Shown here: one piece after another, positions 42,548-51,070 of the stretch | Layout: the number at the start of each line of letters is the position of its first letter | How positions within the stretch are numbered: the stretch's first letter is position 1 | From: Lachnospira rogosae | GTDB taxonomy: Bacteria > Bacillota > Clostridia > Lachnospirales > Lachnospiraceae | Length of the DNA stretch: 64,000 bases | Assembly (NCBI RefSeq): GCF_040096455.1 | Contig: NZ_JBBMER010000001.1 | Location: 434,001-498,000, forward strand | Reading direction: 5' to 3' | Program-made: the position numbers and the translations under genes | Notes under the pieces: generated by a model | Database searches by the model: none | What the model was told of the DNA's origin: nothing | What the model saw: the letters and a program-made list of their open reading frames with translations, nothing else

Positions 42548-43831
42548 TTACTTCTGCTCAAGAAGCTTTTCTACACTTACTAATTTTGTACATAATACAA
42601 ATAATTCTGCTGCTTCAGACATTTCCTCTGGTGTAGGGAAAGATGGTGCAATTCTTATATTGCTGTCCTTAGGATCTTTTCCATAAGGGAATGTAGCACC
42701 TGCGTTTGTAAGGATAACACCTGCTTCTTTACACTTTGCAACTATTGCCTTAGCACAGCCTTCCATAGCATCAAATGATATGAAGTATCCTCCTCTTGGC
42801 TCTGACCAAGTACCAATTCCAAGACCTGTAAGTTCATCTTCAAGCACCTTTAAAGTAGCTTCAAACTTTGGACGCATAAATTCAGCGTGCTTCTTCATAT
42901 GTTCCTTAAGACCTGCAACATTCTTGAAATATCTTACGTGTCTTAACTGGTTAATCTTATCGTGACCAATTGTCTGAATTGTCATCTGCTTCTTAATATC
43001 AGCTACATTATCCTTTGATGTTGCAAGTGCTGCCACACCTGAACCTGGGAATGTAACCTTAGATGTAGAGGCAAATTCAAATACCATGTCTGGATTTCCA
43101 GCTTTCTCACATTCAGAAATAATATCAAGGATTTCATCCTGCTTGTCATCATAAAGATGATGAATAACATATGCATTATCCCAGAATATTCTAAAGTCCT
43201 TAGCTGCTGGCTTTAATGCTGCCATTCTCTTTACTGTCTCATCTGAGTATGTGTAGCCTTGAGGATTTGAATACTTAGGTACACACCAGATACCCTTAAT
43301 AGACTCATCTTCGCTTACAAGCTTCTCTATCATATCCATATCAGGTCCATCAACAGACATTGGAATATTAATCATTTCAATTCCAAATCTTTCTGTTATA
43401 GCAAAATGTCTGTCATAGCCTGGAACTGGACAGAGCCACTTTACTTTATCAAGCTTGCACCAAGGTGTATTTCCAAGAATACCGTGTGTATACGCTCTTG
43501 ATACCTGATCATACATAATATTAAGACTTGCATTACCATATATAATAACGTGTTCAGGTGTTGTTCCCATCATATCTGCCATAAGCTTCTTAGCTTCAGG
43601 AATTCCATCAAGAACACCATAATTTCTACAATCTGTTCCGTCCTCTGACTTTAAGTCAGATGAACTATTGATTACATCAAGCATATCCATTGTTACATTA
43701 AGCTGAGTTGCTGATGGCTTACCTCTTGACATATTAAGGTTAAGTCCCTTAGCCTTTGCTTCCTTGTATCTTTCATCAAGTTCAGCCTTTAACTGTAATA
43801 ACTGTTCTTTGCTCATTTCGTTGTACTGCAT
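42548..43831 (-). CDS. Class I aminotransferase (aspartate aminotransferase, MocR-like subgroup)
   Basis: A 427-residue PLP enzyme, probably an aspartate aminotransferase of the Ic/MocR-like group, which transfers the amino group between aspartate and 2-oxoglutarate. LNLNMSRGKPSATQLNV near 26-42 is the characteristic N-terminal arm. WDNAYVIHHLYDD holds the cofactor Asp and Tyr. STSKVTFPGSGVAALA holds the Schiff-base Lys, and SEPRGGYFISFDA the substrate-binding Arg region. There is no HTH domain. The ATG follows GGAGG by six bases. It is monocistronic; proC begins 67 bp downstream. Confidence 0.88.
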   Translation of the reverse strand: MQYNEMSKEQLLQLKAELDERYKEAKAKGLNLNMSRGKPSATQLNVTMDMLDVINSSSDLKSEDGTDCRNYGVLDGIPEAKKLMADMMGTTPEHVIIYGNASLNIMYDQVSRAYTHGILGNTPWCKLDKVKWLCPVPGYDRHFAITERFGIEMINIPMSVDGPDMDMIEKLVSEDESIKGIWCVPKYSNPQGYTYSDETVKRMAALKPAAKDFRIFWDNAYVIHHLYDDKQDEILDIISECEKAGNPDMVFEFASTSKVTFPGSGVAALATSKDNVADIKKQMTIQTIGHDKINQLRHVRYFKNVAGLKEHMKKHAEFMRPKFEATLKVLEDELTGLGIGTWSEPRGGYFISFDAMEGCAKAIVAKCKEAGVILTNAGATFPYGKDPKDSNIRIAPSFPTPEEMSEAAELFVLCTKLVSVEKLLEQK

Positions 43832-43867
43832 ATTAATCCTCCATTTCGTAATTAAAAGGTCTTAAAT

Positions 43868-43896
43868 ACTATACTATGAAGATGATTTTTTAGCAA
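43868..43896 (-). promoter_or_regulatory. Sigma-A promoter of the aminotransferase gene
   Basis: TTGCTA (43891-43896), 17 bases, TATAGT (43868-43873) on the minus strand, about 37 bp before the ATG. Confidence 0.7.
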
Positions 43897-44207
43897 TAGT
43901 TTTCACATTATATTTATGAATTTTGATTAAAAATATTAATTAATTAGACATTTTTAAGAATTTTATTAATAAAATTAAGTGTTAGCTTAATATTATTAAG
44001 TCAGCCTTTGAATTTTATACTAAGAATTACATTTCAATAAGCATTGTAATAATTATTGTATATAACTGCCATATGTTTAATTTTGGCATATTAACACTTA
44101 AAATCAAAAGGTAATTTAGTCTATTCACCAATTTGACATCAATAAAAGGCTACACAATAGTATAAGACGAAATATTATAGTAAATACTAATACAAAACAT
44201 AAAAAAA
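43897..44207. other. AT-rich intergenic stretch, no gene seen
   Basis: About 310 bp between the aminotransferase promoter and the rny terminator. It contains an 18-bp perfect AT palindrome at 43959-43976 (AATTTTATT/AATAAAATT) and short runs of A and T. No open frame with a ribosome binding site and no structured RNA is apparent. Confidence 0.5.
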
Positions 44208-44242
44208 GAAGCTGCCAAGAATTTTGAATTCTTGGTAGCTTC
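44208..44242 (-). terminator. Intrinsic terminator of rny
   Basis: A 16-pair stem (GAAGCTGCCAAGAATT with its complement, one G-T pair) and a three-base loop, followed on the minus strand by seven Ts. Confidence 0.9.
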
Positions 44243-44267
44243 TCTGGTTCTTTAAATATGTTCGTAA

Positions 44268-45821
44268 TTACTTAGCGTAATCAACAGCTCTTGATTCTCT
44301 TACAATACTAACTTTAATCTGTCCTGGATATTCCATCTGATTTTCAATCTGTTTAGAAATATCCCTTGCAAGTAATACCATATCTGAATCACTAATCACT
44401 TCAGGAACAACCATTACTCGAACCTCTCTACCTGCCTGAATAGCAAAAGACTTCTCAACTCCCTTATATGAGTTGGTAATATCTTCTAATTGTTTTAATC
44501 TGTTTGTGTAAGTTTCTAACGTCTCTCTTCTAGCACCAGGTCTTGCGGCTGAGATTGTATCAGCAGCTTGTACAAGACAGGCTATTAAACTTTCTGGTTC
44601 AACGTCACCATGATGAGCTTCTACCGCATTAATAACAAGTGCTGATTCCTTGTATCTTCTACAGAGGTCAACACCCAACTGAATATGTGAGCCTTCCATT
44701 TCATGGTCGACAGCTTTACCTATATCATGTAATAAACCAGCTCTCTTTGCCATCTTTACATCAAGACCTAATTCGCTGGCTAACAATCCTGTAATCTGAG
44801 CTACTTCAATTGAATGTTTTAATACATTCTGACCATAACTGGTTCTGTATCTTAACTTACCAAGTAAGCGAACCAATTCAGGATGAATTCCATGGACACC
44901 AACCTCAAGGGTTGCAGCTTCACCTTCTTCTTTAATTAATGTTTCAACTTCTTTCTGGGCTTTTTCAACCATCTCCTCAATTCTTGCTGGATGAATCCTT
45001 CCATCAAGAATAAGCTTCTCAAGAGCGATTCTTGCAATCTCCCTTCTAATTGGATCAAAGCCTGATAAAACTACAGCCTCAGGTGTATCATCAATTATAA
45101 GTTCTACACCAGTAAGTGTTTCAAGAGTTCTTATATTACGACCCTCTCTACCAATAATGCGGCCTTTCATTTCATCATTAGGAAGCTGTACAACTGATAT
45201 AGTTGTCTCGGCAACGTGGTCAGCGGCACATCTTTGAATTGCATTAACCACTAATTCCTTTGCCTTTTTATCTGCTTCCTCTTTTGCCCTGCTTTCTAAT
45301 GTCTTAACCATTACAGCAGTATCATGTTTAACTTCATCTTCAACAGTTTTTAATAGATATTCTTTTGCCTGTTCGGAGGTTAATCCAGAGATTCTTTCAA
45401 GTTCCTGCTGTCTTTTCTTTTCAAGTTCGTCAACCTTCTGTCTTTGTTTACCAAGTTCTTCTTCTTTTCTGGTAATACCTAAGTCACGCTTCTCTACTGC
45501 TTCAATCTTTCTGTCAAGAGTTTCTTCTTTAGAAAGGACTCTCTTCTCGTACTTCTGAATTTCTGCACGTCTTTCCTTAGTCTCTTTCTCAAGCTCATTC
45601 TTAGTCTTTAAAGATTCTTCTTTAACTTCTAAGAGTGCCTCTTTCTTCTTAGTCTCAGCCGCTTTCAACGCTTCATCTATTATTTCTCTGGCTCTTTCGT
45701 TCGCATTGCCAATCTTTTCATCATTGCTTTTATTGATGGCTTTACTAGATACAACCCAGGTAATAGGTGCGACTATCACAAGTGTAACAAAAAATGTGAC
45801 AACTGCCGGAATAAATGACAC
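44268..45821 (-). CDS. rny: Ribonuclease Y
   Basis: Membrane-bound endoribonuclease that initiates mRNA decay in Firmicutes. It has 517 residues: an N-terminal membrane helix (5-25), a long coiled coil (30-190), a KH domain with GRIIGREGRNIRTLE near 215-230, and an HD domain with LLHDIGKA and EAHHGD near 360-400. The start is GTG at 45821, seven bases after AAGGAGG; that site can fold as AGGAG-GTG-CTCCT. It lies downstream of recA-recX on the same strand, as in Bacillus, but with its own promoter. Confidence 0.96.
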   Translation of the reverse strand: MSFIPAVVTFFVTLVIVAPITWVVSSKAINKSNDEKIGNANERAREIIDEALKAAETKKKEALLEVKEESLKTKNELEKETKERRAEIQKYEKRVLSKEETLDRKIEAVEKRDLGITRKEEELGKQRQKVDELEKKRQQELERISGLTSEQAKEYLLKTVEDEVKHDTAVMVKTLESRAKEEADKKAKELVVNAIQRCAADHVAETTISVVQLPNDEMKGRIIGREGRNIRTLETLTGVELIIDDTPEAVVLSGFDPIRREIARIALEKLILDGRIHPARIEEMVEKAQKEVETLIKEEGEAATLEVGVHGIHPELVRLLGKLRYRTSYGQNVLKHSIEVAQITGLLASELGLDVKMAKRAGLLHDIGKAVDHEMEGSHIQLGVDLCRRYKESALVINAVEAHHGDVEPESLIACLVQAADTISAARPGARRETLETYTNRLKQLEDITNSYKGVEKSFAIQAGREVRVMVVPEVISDSDMVLLARDISKQIENQMEYPGQIKVSIVRESRAVDYAK

Positions 45822-45871
45822 AGGAGCACCTCCTTATTAAGTTTTCATTGTACAAAAAATACAACATACTA

Positions 45872-45900
45872 ATATTATACTCTAAACGGCATTATGTCAA
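45872..45900 (-). promoter_or_regulatory. Sigma-A promoter of rny
   Basis: Perfect TTGACA (45895-45900) followed by TATAATAT. The -10 is TAATAT with a 17-base spacer (45872-45877) or TATAAT with 15 bases. A GGTTACATCAACC dyad (45901-45913) touches the -35. Confidence 0.7.
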
Positions 45901-45949
45901 GGTTACATCAACCTAACTTGTCATTATCTTGCATATATTATCCGGCCTA

Positions 45950-46612
45950 TTAATACTCATTAGTATCACATACCATATCAAGTGCTTTATTGATATCATC
46001 AAGCCTAAAGCCCTTTCTGTAAAGTGAAGCTTTTAATTTCTGTAATTGATTATAATCTTTAATATCAATTGAATTAATCTTTTTATTGATATGTCCGATT
46101 ATTACATTAATCTCCTTTGCATAATCATCTTCCTCACAATAAAATTCATCACAGGCTTCTTTAATAATATCAGCAGAAACACCAAGCTTTAACAAAGATG
46201 TCTCAATCACACGCCTTGATTTAGAAGATGACCTCGATATTATATAATTATCAGCAAATCTTCTGTCATCAATATAACCATATGAATATATATATGCTAC
46301 AGTCTCATCAATACAGCACTTAGGATAACCATTAGCCTGTAGCTTCTCCCTTAGCCTGCCTTCTGTATAATCGTGGCTCTTAAGCAGAGCCATCGCCCTT
46401 ATCTTAGCTCTTTTAGTAAGTATAGTTATTATCTCATTGTAAATATCGGACATAATAACACTGTCCACTTTAATCTGATACTTTCTTATCTCTGAGTTAT
46501 ATAAAACGAACGCAGGTTCGTAATTAACAAATACTCTCCTGCGTTGTTTATTAACATCGACAATCGAAGTGACTAAATATTGTATATCTGAAGAAACTTC
46601 ATCATTATACAT
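45950..46612 (-). CDS. recX: RecX-family regulator
   Basis: A 220-residue, three-helix-repeat protein that modulates RecA filaments. The family segments AMALLKSHDYTEGRLREKLQANGYP, YIYSYGYIDDRRFADNYI and GVSADIIKEACDEFY mark the three repeats; an N-terminal 60-residue extension resembles that of Firmicute RecX. Its ATG overlaps the end of recA by eight bases, which argues for translational coupling and for LexA control with recA. Confidence 0.9.
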   Translation of the reverse strand: MYNDEVSSDIQYLVTSIVDVNKQRRRVFVNYEPAFVLYNSEIRKYQIKVDSVIMSDIYNEIITILTKRAKIRAMALLKSHDYTEGRLREKLQANGYPKCCIDETVAYIYSYGYIDDRRFADNYIISRSSSKSRRVIETSLLKLGVSADIIKEACDEFYCEEDDYAKEINVIIGHINKKINSIDIKDYNQLQKLKASLYRKGFRLDDINKALDMVCDTNEY

Positions 46613-47690
46613 TTACTTCTTCCGCCTCTTTCTCGCCAGTCTTTTTCTTAGACTTAGCTTTAGTATCTTCTGCTTCTGCCGTATCAGCTTCTTCACCTAT
46701 TCCATAATGGGCACGAACTTTCTTATCTATCTCATCCTTTAATTCCGGATTGTTAAGAAGAAACTGCTTAGCATTCTCTCTACCCTGTCCAATCTTCTCT
46801 CCATTATATGAAAACCAAGCTCCACTCTTCTGTACAATTCCCACATTAGAAGCTAAATCAATTAAATCGCCCTCTGTTGATATTCCTTTACCAAACATTA
46901 TGTCAAATTCCGCTTCCCTGAATGGAGGTGCAACCTTGTTCTTAACTATCTTAACCCTTGTACGGTTACCAATAACTTCTCCACCAGACTTTAATGTCTC
47001 TATCTTACGGACATCTAGTCTTACAGACGCATAGAACTTAAGTGCACGTCCACCTGTGGTTGTCTCTGGGTTACCGAACATAACTCCAACTTTCTCTCTT
47101 AACTGGTTGATAAATATAACAACACAATTATTCTTACTTACAACAGGAGTAAGCTTTCTTAAAGCCTGTGACATAAGTCTTGCCTGTAAACCTACATGTG
47201 AATCACCCATATCACCATCAATCTCAGCCTTAGGTACAAGTGCAGCTACTGAATCGACAATAACGATATCAATAGCACCAGATCTTACCATTGTCTCACA
47301 TATCTCAAGTGCCTGCTCACCACTGTCGGGCTGTGATATATATAAATTATCAATATCTACACCTATATTCTTAGCATATACAGGGTCAAGTGCGTGCTCT
47401 GCATCTATAAATCCAGCTATACCGCCACGCTTCTGAACTTCTGCAACCATATGAAGTGCTACTGTTGTCTTACCTGATGATTCAGGACCATATATCTCAA
47501 CAACTCTTCCCTTAGGCACTCCACCTAAACCAAGTGCTATATCAAGGCTTAATGAACCTGTCGGAATACATTCAACATTCATATTAGTAGCTGAATCACC
47601 AAGCTTCATTACAGAACCCTTACCAAACTGTTTCTCAATATTAGAAATCGCAGCATCAAGTGCTTTCATCTTATCTTCATTATTAACCAA
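46605..47690 (-). CDS. recA: Recombinase RecA
   Basis: Strand-exchange ATPase and LexA co-protease. It has 361 residues. Walker A is GPESSGKTT near 70, loops L1 and L2 include GDSHVGLQARLMSQALRKL and NQLREKVGVMFGNPETTTGG, and an acidic/Lys-rich tail ends the protein. The start is TTG at 47690, nine bases after GGAGG; the first in-frame ATG is 21 bases further in. The promoter is bracketed by LexA-type boxes. The neighbours cinA, recX, rny and pgsA follow the Firmicute order. Confidence 0.98.
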   Translation of the reverse strand: MVNNEDKMKALDAAISNIEKQFGKGSVMKLGDSATNMNVECIPTGSLSLDIALGLGGVPKGRVVEIYGPESSGKTTVALHMVAEVQKRGGIAGFIDAEHALDPVYAKNIGVDIDNLYISQPDSGEQALEICETMVRSGAIDIVIVDSVAALVPKAEIDGDMGDSHVGLQARLMSQALRKLTPVVSKNNCVVIFINQLREKVGVMFGNPETTTGGRALKFYASVRLDVRKIETLKSGGEVIGNRTRVKIVKNKVAPPFREAEFDIMFGKGISTEGDLIDLASNVGIVQKSGAWFSYNGEKIGQGRENAKQFLLNNPELKDEIDKKVRAHYGIGEEADTAEAEDTKAKSKKKTGEKEAEEVNV

Positions 47691-47712
47691 TTATAAATAC
47701 CTCCATATCAAT

Positions 47713-47724
47713 GAACATTCGTTC
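47713..47724. promoter_or_regulatory. LexA (SOS) box downstream of the recA -10
   Basis: GAAC-ATTC-GTTC is a perfect match to the Gram-positive SOS core GAACnnnnGTTC. It lies between the -10 and the recA ribosome binding site, a position that blocks transcription. Confidence 0.85.
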
Positions 47725-47734
47725 GTCTTTAATG

Positions 47735-47763
47735 ATAATATTATATACTGTGTCATTTGTCAA
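47735..47763 (-). promoter_or_regulatory. Sigma-A promoter of recA
   Basis: Perfect TTGACA (47758-47763), 17 bases, TATTAT (47735-47740) on the minus strand, with LexA-type boxes on both sides. Confidence 0.8.
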
Positions 47764-47772
47764 TAGATTTTC

Positions 47773-47784
47773 GAACATTCATTC
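47773..47784. promoter_or_regulatory. Second, one-mismatch LexA box upstream of the recA promoter
   Basis: GAAC-ATTC-ATTC differs from the consensus at one base. It is nine bases upstream of the -35. Its core is otherwise identical to the downstream box, centre-to-centre 60 bp. Confidence 0.6.
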
Positions 47785-48237
47785 TGTAAAAATAGTAAAT
47801 TTAATTAAACACTGTATATATTCACCTGAAATCTATACCAGCCAGTACATTACAGCGTTGCAAAACGTTAATCATAATCCAGGCCAATTATATAATGTCA
47901 ACTTAACTTAAAATCTAATTACAACCTAATTCAGCTTAATCCAAATCAATTCAACCTAATTCAAATTATAATTGCAGTCTTAGACCAAGTCTTAATTATT
48001 ATTACTATGTAACATATTGGATACATATATCCTATCATATATCGTCCTTTATGTAAAGATATAAATAGTATTTTATCAATATATTTTCATTGATATAATA
48101 ACATTTATATCATTTCAAATTACAGATTAAATATTATTTTAAATCGCACTTCAAATCATATTAAATATAATCTTAAATCGTACTTCAAATCATATTAAAT
48201 ATAATATCAAATTATACTTCAATCATATCCTGCAAGC
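47785..48237. other. Long AT-rich, G-poor spacer between recA and cinA
   Basis: About 450 bp without a gene. The plus strand is notably poor in G over 47880-48230. CAACCTAATTCA occurs at 47922-47933 and again at 47952-47963, a GGATA/TATCC dyad lies at 48019-48032, and a 34-bp tandem repeat occupies the right end. Confidence 0.6.
48140..48226. repeat. 34-bp tandem repeat, about 2.5 copies
   Basis: Units 48140-48173 and 48174-48207 share TAAATCGYACTTCAAATC and ATATTAAATATAAT and differ at only a few positions. A decayed third copy follows to 48226, just before the cinA stop. Confidence 0.75.
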
Positions 48238-48708
48238 CTATACCTGCGACAATTCTTCCAGTATCATATTCAGAGCTTCCTCACAGGCTTTTTTACGTAC
48301 AGTCTCCCTGTCACCTGTAAAGTTGAATTCTTTAGCATAGCTCCTGCAATTATGTGCTATTCCAATATATACAAGACCTACAGGTTTATCGTCTTCCATA
48401 GACGGACCTGCAACACCTGTCACTGATACAGCTATATCCGCATTGGCGGCTTTTAATGCTCCGTCTGCCATTTCACAGGCTGTATTACTGCTCACCGCTT
48501 TATATCGTTGCAGTGTATCATTGCTGACACCAAGTATTTTGTGCTTAGCTTCATCGCAATAAGTAATATAGCCTTCGTGAAATATTTCTGATGCACCGCT
48601 TACATTTACAATTGAAGATGCAACCATACCGCCTGTGCAGGACTCAGCAGTTGTCAGCAGGCAGTTGCACTCTTTTAATTTCTTAACAACTTCTTCCTCT
48701 AATTTCAT
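48238..48708 (-). CDS. pncC: CinA C-terminal domain protein (nicotinamide-nucleotide amidase PncC)
   Basis: A 156-residue stand-alone CinA C-terminal domain, which deamidates nicotinamide mononucleotide. LTTAESCTGGMVASSIVNVSGAS and VSVTGVAGPS are the diagnostic motifs. The N-terminal molybdopterin-binding-like half of full CinA is absent, which is common and not a truncation sign here. It lies upstream of recA and downstream of pgsA, the Firmicute pgsA-cinA-recA order, but separated from recA by a 547-bp spacer. Confidence 0.92.
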   Translation of the reverse strand: MKLEEEVVKKLKECNCLLTTAESCTGGMVASSIVNVSGASEIFHEGYITYCDEAKHKILGVSNDTLQRYKAVSSNTACEMADGALKAANADIAVSVTGVAGPSMEDDKPVGLVYIGIAHNCRSYAKEFNFTGDRETVRKKACEEALNMILEELSQV

Positions 48709-48751
48709 ATTTCGTTTCGACTCCTTTTATTAATCCCTTCATAATTCAACA

Positions 48752-48782
48752 ATGGTTCGGATGCACAATACACCCGAACCAT
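48752..48782 (-). terminator. Hairpin between pgsA and cinA
   Basis: ATGGTTCGG pairs perfectly with CCGAACCAT (nine pairs, 13-base loop). TTGTTG follows on the minus strand, so termination would be weak. Confidence 0.45.
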
Positions 48783-48924
48783 CATCTGCAAATATTAACC
48801 ATAAACATTTAACACATAAAAACATCGAATAGCTATTCCATATCAATCAGCAATTAACAATCACCTCTGTTTATTAATTAATCTGTCTTTATCAATTTTT
48901 AATAAAACAGCTTATCAATATCAA

Positions 48925-49473
48925 CTAATTATTAGAACCCTCTATAAAGATTTTATAATTCTTTACAATATAATCAATTAGTGAAACAACCGTAAGTATA
49001 AGGGCAATATATGTGACTACCATATTAACAACCCCGCTAAATGGATAATTCAGGTCTAATATAAGAAGAATTATCATTATCATCTGGAAAGTTGTCTTAA
49101 ACTTGCCCCAGTAGCTTGCTGCAATAACAACACCATTATCAGCCGCGATAAGCCTGAAACCACTTATTATAAATTCTCTTGCAATAATAATTATTACAAT
49201 CCAGGCAGCAACTTTATCAAAATCAACAAGTGCAATAAGTGCTGAACACACTAAAAGCTTATCAGCAAGTGGATCCATAAACTTTCCAAAGTTAGTTACA
49301 AGATTGTACTTTCTTGCAATCTTTCCATCAAGAAAATCTGTAATGCTTGCAAGTATAAATATTGCCGCAGCTGCTATATTTCCAACCATTCCCAATCCCG
49401 GTATATATAATACAACAAGAAATACAGGAATCATAATCATTCTTAAAATTGTTAATTTGTTAGGTAAATTCAT
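48925..49473 (-). CDS. pgsA: CDP-diacylglycerol-glycerol-3-phosphate 3-phosphatidyltransferase
   Basis: Membrane enzyme that makes phosphatidylglycerol phosphate, the precursor of phosphatidylglycerol and cardiolipin. It has 182 residues and about five membrane helices. The CDP-alcohol phosphotransferase signature (Asp-Gly-x2-Ala-Arg ... Gly-x3-Asp-x3-Asp) is seen as DFLDGKIARKYNLVTNFGKFMDPLADK. The ATG at 49473 follows GGAG by six bases; the ATG 12 bp upstream contains that site. It lies 70 bp after rimO. Confidence 0.95.
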   Translation of the reverse strand: MNLPNKLTILRMIMIPVFLVVLYIPGLGMVGNIAAAAIFILASITDFLDGKIARKYNLVTNFGKFMDPLADKLLVCSALIALVDFDKVAAWIVIIIIAREFIISGFRLIAADNGVVIAASYWGKFKTTFQMIMIILLILDLNYPFSGVVNMVVTYIALILTVVSLIDYIVKNYKIFIEGSNN

Positions 49474-49543
49474 AATACTCTCCATTCCTACACTTCTGCA
49501 TATAATCTTACTGCATTGTGCATATTAATATCTGTGATGTTAA

Positions 49544-50872
49544 TTATTCAACAATAGTTCCAATAAGATCATATTCGGTTGAGCCTGTAATCTTAACATC
49601 AATGAAATCACCTGACATAAGCTCTCTGTCACATTCAATAAATACAAGACCATCAACATTAGGTGCATCTTTGTATGAACGTCCAACATATGTATTATCT
49701 TCTGGTATAAAGCCTTCAATCATAACTCTCACAATTCGTCCAATCATAGCGGCTGACCTGTCTGCTGATATTTCCTGCTGTAACTGCATTAACTCATCTC
49801 TGTATTTTTCCTTAATCTCTTCATCAATCTGGTCAGGCATCTGTGCGGCTACAGTATCCTCTTCTCTTGAATATGTAAATACACCTAATCTGTCAAACTC
49901 ACACTCATCTATGAACTGCATAACTTCCTCGTGATCCACATCTGTCTCACCAGGAAAGCCTGTAATAAGTGTAGTTCTTAAGGCAATATCAGGAATCTCC
50001 CTTCTAAGCTTTGCAACAATATCTGTAAGCTCCTGCTTTGAAGTTCTTCTACCCATACGCTTAAGAATATTGTCGCTTGCGTGCTGTATAGGCATATCAA
50101 GATAATGACAGACCTTTGGCTCATTTTTAATAGCTTCTATAAGCTCATCATTAATCTCTTCCGGATAACAGTAAAGAATTCTTATCCATTCAAGTCCTTC
50201 TATTAAGCCAAGATTATGTAAAAGCTTAGGAAGCGACTTCTTTCCATATAAATCAACTCCATAAAGAGTTGTTTCCTGTGCAACAAGTATAATCTCTTTA
50301 ACACCGCCCTCAACGAGCTTCTTAGTCTGGTTAACAAGATACTCAATAGGAAAGCTTCTAAAGCTTCCCCTTACCTTAGGTATTACACAGTAAGTACAGT
50401 GCTTATCACAACCCTCTGCAATCTTTAAATACTCATAATAACCCGGGGTTGTCACAATTCTATCAGCTTCAACCATTGGCATTCTGTTCGCATCTTCAAC
50501 AAAATTAGATATGCCCTTTTCTTCAAGTACAGAATTAATCATATCAGCAATCTTATCATAAGAAGATGTTCCAACAAATGCATCTACTTCCGGAATTTCC
50601 TTAATAATCTCATCCTGATATCTGTGTGCAAGACAGCCTGCAACTACAAGCACCTTACATCTGGCATCTTTCTTATGTTCTGCCATCTCAAGTATTGTAT
50701 TAATACTTTCCTGCTTGGCATCGCCTATAAAACAGCAGGTATTAATTGCTATAATATCAGCTTCCCATTCATCATCAGTGAACTCAAATCCCTTATTCTT
50801 TAAGATGCCAAGCATATTCTCAGTATCAACAAGATTCTTATCGCAGCCAAGCGAAACAAATAGTATCTTCAT
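49544..50872 (-). CDS. rimO: Ribosomal protein S12 methylthiotransferase RimO
   Basis: Radical-SAM enzyme that beta-methylthiolates an Asp of ribosomal protein S12. The 442-residue length is standard. The N-terminal UPF0004 domain has the first cluster Cys residues (SLGCDKNLVDTE, INTCCFIGDA, VAGCLAHRY). The radical-SAM CxxxCxxC is CDKHCTYC near 150, and the C-terminal TRAM domain begins near 375. The SLGCDKN start and the RRTSKQEL segment separate it from MiaB. It begins with ATG and is upstream of pgsA. Confidence 0.95.
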   Translation of the reverse strand: MKILFVSLGCDKNLVDTENMLGILKNKGFEFTDDEWEADIIAINTCCFIGDAKQESINTILEMAEHKKDARCKVLVVAGCLAHRYQDEIIKEIPEVDAFVGTSSYDKIADMINSVLEEKGISNFVEDANRMPMVEADRIVTTPGYYEYLKIAEGCDKHCTYCVIPKVRGSFRSFPIEYLVNQTKKLVEGGVKEIILVAQETTLYGVDLYGKKSLPKLLHNLGLIEGLEWIRILYCYPEEINDELIEAIKNEPKVCHYLDMPIQHASDNILKRMGRRTSKQELTDIVAKLRREIPDIALRTTLITGFPGETDVDHEEVMQFIDECEFDRLGVFTYSREEDTVAAQMPDQIDEEIKEKYRDELMQLQQEISADRSAAMIGRIVRVMIEGFIPEDNTYVGRSYKDAPNVDGLVFIECDRELMSGDFIDVKITGSTEYDLIGTIVE

Positions 50873-51009
50873 AAATAACCTCTATTATACTCTCATAATC
50901 ATAAAATACTTGTGTATAATAGCATACATTTAACAAAAAATAAATGGCTATCCCCAAGTTAATACAATGTTTAATTAAAATTTAACACATATTAATTATA
51001 TGATGTTGT

Positions 51010-51060
51010 GGCAAAAGCCCCAAAATATGAGCAAACTCACATAGTTTTAATCCTTTTGCC
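51010..51060 (-). terminator. Hairpin after the AEC transporter gene
   Basis: GGCAAAAG (51010-51017) pairs with CTTTTGCC (51053-51060), with AAAA/TTTT and TGAG/CTCA pairs inside. There is no T-run on the minus strand, so the terminator role is inferred from its place between convergent-free genes. Confidence 0.45.
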
Positions 51061-51070
51061 CCTGGTATCA

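Noticed and set aside
48238..48708. cinA as a truncated pseudogene
   Set aside because: Stand-alone C-terminal CinA (PncC) proteins are common, and the frame and start are intact.
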